Assembly (NCBI GenBank): GCA_001298575.1
Contig: LJCV01000307.1
Location: 31,553 to 95,552, forward strand
Reading direction: 5' to 3'
From: Actinobacteria bacterium OK074
GTDB lineage: Bacteria; Actinomycetota; Actinomycetes; Streptomycetales; Streptomycetaceae
Length of the DNA: 64,000 nucleotides
Position 1 is the stretch's first letter. Each line of letters begins with the position of its first letter. Below are positions 63,801-64,000 of this stretch, piece after piece. The notes under the pieces were generated by a model. That model did no database searches and was not told the DNA's origin. It saw only the letters and a list, made by a program, of their open reading frames with translations. A program made the translations under genes and the position numbers.

Positions 63801-64000
63801 GCTCTTGCCCGTGCCCTTGTTGGTGTTCTTGTCGGCTTTTTTGTCGGCGCCCGTGGTCGGCTTCTTGCCCTTGTCGGTCTTGGTGGTGCTCGTGCCGGAC
63901 GTGGGCGGGCCGCTCTTCTTCGGCTTCGGCGGCTGTTTCGCCGGGACGGGCGTGATCGTCGTGGTGGTGACGGGGGGCGGGGTGCGGGTATGGCCGCGGG
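54816..64000 (-). CDS. Giant OTU-protease/metzincin-like 'lonely Cys' protein, 5' end beyond window
   Basis: The frame is open from the right edge to 54816 (over 3,000 residues visible). N to C: a Pro/Thr then Lys/Ser/Thr-rich linker (64000-63720); an OTU-type domain with TPGDGNCLLYAV (Cys codon 63612-63614) and GLNHYSA (His codon 62769-62771); a segment with the zinc motif HEVLHYLGLPDE (from 62132 leftward) and a later Met-turn-like GVMATT (Met 62028-62030); several beta-rich modules; a coiled coil (about 56480-55640); a Gly-rich linker; and a C-terminal domain with PVQVLGPGDGG and LTLYFDGNRFSV. I found no Cys other than the OTU one. This fits very large Streptomyces proteins called lonely-Cys proteins. 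The targets are unknown. GTG 63698 is an internal codon, not the start. Confidence 0.8.
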   Translation of the reverse strand, partial: RGHTRTPPPVTTTTITPVPAKQPPKPKKSGPPTSGTSTTKTDKGKKPTTGADKKADKNTNKGTGKSTDKSTDKSTDKNTDKSKAKGKGKVPLAPPPATTTVTTATTATPPSPYVTPHGNSVPTPGDGNCLLYAVIGSAPQLVAAQLRRANPALDAGTAGWLGQPNLVRQTLMALALNPQTAVQGSGHLRAAQQGLQALVRARLAAARNGTRPLPPQVLGQLRGVLVRRFGTVVQGMPSGTVDSQLTLYGIQGVTRPEDMDPADLQTRYLQAVSTPGAPPAPVGGAPSNRRMFAYLRAVNALPTLATMPLDARRALLIAGYHQSTAPLTPAEANELDRAVRNWSGVWTNRIGDAFLPLLADTLGVPIHVFQPVPAALAGTTATGGPRGIVLPYGPTTNTPALELYYTGLNHYSASDAGPVTTTSGTTTATTSNTITPSSAPRGPGDAPSVEPPGRFRPAPARDAVDEGPAPRAVNPAPKDTWYGLRPHARPGVHSAERFDPRADQSRPPGPGTLSGATTLIRTRVRRIQAPNGQWIRDYTVNLPVTTADPALRQQLRDRITRLLDTHLNSGLALPSSGDQIHITLNLIDDPTHPEAVTLTNTPHPARADQLHLDAHHSDADLLHEVLHYLGLPDEQRDNDFLLRNHPNATAVRTTGVMATTHTPVHIPHRYLRIIEDVTASGPQLHDHASQFQTTTPVQEDPDTSPIPTDTPLTWPASQAPVAAPSSSYVLAYGSQLDGNVGLVFLEPLSAAVVDGLHQQVMAALGLPGAPDTHPVREQLRTVASAEELALNLPYLRGSLGHRITLRVDGRDRVVDLRMRLRDPVAAARYGQAEGAERDVRVERRGIGTQESVSSEASGNVRTLMLPWTALFPVSRAIPVRGVDVALTLALTLNQLSSNSSVTTVVQSTSAQRSNEPSEPYDFTAEWEVRLDTPALAPPLTWSPAQAHGAVTFWFPQHLAQDEAGELPRAADLDVLPVWGVDTVADPGRLLAEALQHYDARLRSLGEDSLAELSTFLSEPLLRGTLPMQRDRGAFSPVLLDGSGRAIGMFQLLTDVEVGAPLRRSVPGKINLESHLTQVVKIDAQSKYSSGLSLSGSVGPALTGDHAEGHPDAVRRVGGGVLGRASVQAGTSDGLTQSGSAALMHAVRTNRSHLLAPAQVRHRLVLHLAGGGQEEFRPGAWPRGMHLRLLTAEDAEGHVPTQEELRRLPAELEHLRAIGTTVTPLHVAGAEPLFGHAENWLRREGFLPADANARTLVLPDEALVQAQLNNLRRFEQARSQVGQRAATDAMLDGGHPLFLEIPTVTGARRVRLVLSAVRGTGASTHTRVLPDVQGMGLASLSTAGNDQRGSQYGASYGAGGSLGVPVRGGAWTLGGTGDHVRAHQVQHDNSVQLTVGHDQFFIGSGAGQRSEVFEIPADLALDLYEGPDQDPLVRFAHETVIRPYLPHGAPPAGPQPPPPDRVPGTLRLSVPTHRTLPATDPAPAAPPAHTVRAATDADRALLALANDHGRPLPGSVPLPDDAMMEVFRASAALDEAFRAVLGNTYPGHPGRGLLDAVAEHTPAPVARVGRAVGESLAGAAATDPTTVAAEMLSAARSPASLLARGHQVFKGAYVVEGLTLPGLAADEVISVEIRGALRNPRAAGDVAQYFETGLSAGDGAGQRRGTSRNVQWAGGFTAVHNSSSAQTPAADQAAGNDGDVGDSGTIHARADDPEQQQGGGTATSTPRKSTLNPSARYTHTARHEQSRALASSTVVNRTATESGAQHRIAADGLLLVTFRRGRRNVVGNAFGQGEGREITVAVELPDAVRFLATPAQVRRHADWFRAVNGLTVPAAVPGSVPLPRRFTVSGEVGLGSVQAMDLFTDATRQVPSPDELRQRLMDLVDAEVPGTTRPGHASYRSGVATRIADLTTTAGLRTLAGRGPGRFQRFGFRQVGYGGARLVEVTLRAEPDADDHALRPLRGHPAAAGAGIEQYHGHTPSSVSDQSAGTVRNSGFVQLQTRIPRVTGGPRTDRAGVLLGADTVRGNSARATRAAEDRYWLRTDNVADFEGVPYRIVATVRSTVTADWLLDLPGSLFQHGVLSLTDTDTPLARRIAHLFTGRPTRTTTVYAAAALRFTGSETPEPPRPETPLAVGRTGQRPTVPGRRFTPGGPAPVFGFDAGAELAAALTEVAPDLTHSWRSLATSDSADATAVRIGELVQAGEISLDHPRGPAGITTTMPGSYPFQGRPDTPPRLTVELYRPRPVTDAGDVTVDRLRISTVSAGSASHAGLTGSLAAQGGFSLADSNRHLLGFTLPVLARQPQDSGQGATVSGTRRDWLKHGNTAAAEGTRGTRSHEILADAVLTVHGPDGVRYVTGTVRLRPLERDLLGFGVTGARTDPGVFDGASLARETADAQAPGDRADDLLRDWRTVPLRDLPTLLADGIGPDPDGDGGEVQLWLAVDDTPAQTARALYAASGTAALLHRPVELALRDRHGVRFRRFDAAGDPVGQQDNGWTAVREQIRTLEAAGRAEDTERTREAQLQAQLPDARRTLDDAQPPVTQAELDLTGARTTVGTAAVGRAAADRAVETAELADRERRGRVTELTRDLQRQSDRATATARTAAESHEAVETAEAELEAAEEALRQAADSAAQGGSSGRAVTGAAPAGSLAPYESRREQARTRLERARTTAAAADRAAETARHAADDTGRRLGLARDAARTAADTLTRARHTATTAATTDDTARTALAAATARRDQTVAARDAAQQVVDGLARQVREALTELTRQADRQRTAQRGLGDAAPLLETRRATAGDGTVPLPTGSLAATPATWPRRTPRPAPARAEAPQVEPEVEPRRPEGRQDGGNGGDGGNGGHGGDGGDGGQGSGSGQGSGGDQGSGGDRGGRRPAVVSRAERPETFARSLAGLLADSGTAPAPALAWTRDRDPHAALLAWAQADVAAHGAPDDAGLPAPDTAVSTDALEQIDALTEELRAQSILQNGTVTVAEAGLDDPARLALVLTGPDTPAYVATLAALVARGTGRPVQVLGPGDGGHRFGPADGAPLTLYFDGNRFSVDPPAEDGD

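Overview
The window is chromosomal DNA from a Streptomyces or very close relative. It has very high GC, a strong preference for G or C at third codon positions, many GTG starts, purine-rich Shine-Dalgarno sequences, many 4-nt stop/start overlaps, a conservon operon, the xylA/xylB/ROK locus, and long GC-rich hairpin terminators without U-tracts. No rRNA, tRNA, CRISPR array or intact insertion sequence was seen.

Layout. Positions 1-5.3 kb hold the 3' part of a PEP-utilising phosphotransferase-like enzyme, a membrane partner protein, a DctA-type dicarboxylate carrier and an L,D-transpeptidase-like lipoprotein. At 5.5-9.2 kb lies a two-gene ABC exporter whose half-transporters carry complementary defects in their ATP sites. 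At 9.4-15.4 kb are a DUF5709-type protein, a YdjM-like membrane protein, a Ski2-like helicase, a TesB thioesterase and a DUF6397-like protein. A conservon (cvnA-B-C-D with an MHYT membrane protein) fills 15.6-20.7 kb. At 20.8-26 kb are a methyltransferase, small unknowns, a phytase-type esterase-like secreted protein and a Pro-rich membrane protein. The xylose locus (xylA, then divergent xylB and a ROK regulator) spans 26.2-30.2 kb. It is followed by an APC permease coupled to an acetamidase/formamidase, a Tat-exported amidase, and a GAF regulator with an ExaC-type aldehyde dehydrogenase.

From 36.9 to 49.8 kb the genes run leftward: an SDR enzyme, a small Cys-containing ORF, a SnoaL/NTF2-like protein, KorA, KorB, a decayed ferredoxin, then a peptide-type ABC importer (with one permease fused to one ATPase), a 53-residue ORF and an FrdA-like flavoprotein. 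This looks like an uptake-plus-redox catabolic region for an unknown substrate. The flavoprotein, SnoaL protein and 2-oxoacid:ferredoxin oxidoreductase recall anaerobe-style reductive pathways. From 49.8 to 53.5 kb the DNA is scarred: short tandem repeats, a GNAT enzyme with a repeat-made N-terminus, an M24 peptidase next to a beheaded oligopeptide ABC ATPase, an Lrp/AsnC regulator and a LuxR HTH remnant with a tandem 24-bp duplication.

The right end (53.6-64 kb) holds the most unusual system. A giant protein of more than 3,000 visible residues runs off the window edge. It has an OTU-type Asp-Gly-Asn-Cys/His pair, a metzincin-type zinc-protease motif, repeated beta-rich modules, a long coiled coil and a C-terminal domain resembling an inactive OTU end. 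I could find only one cysteine in the visible part, and it is the OTU nucleophile. Thirty-eight bases downstream is a membrane-anchored ricin-type lectin. The pair is a candidate surface or secreted effector system.
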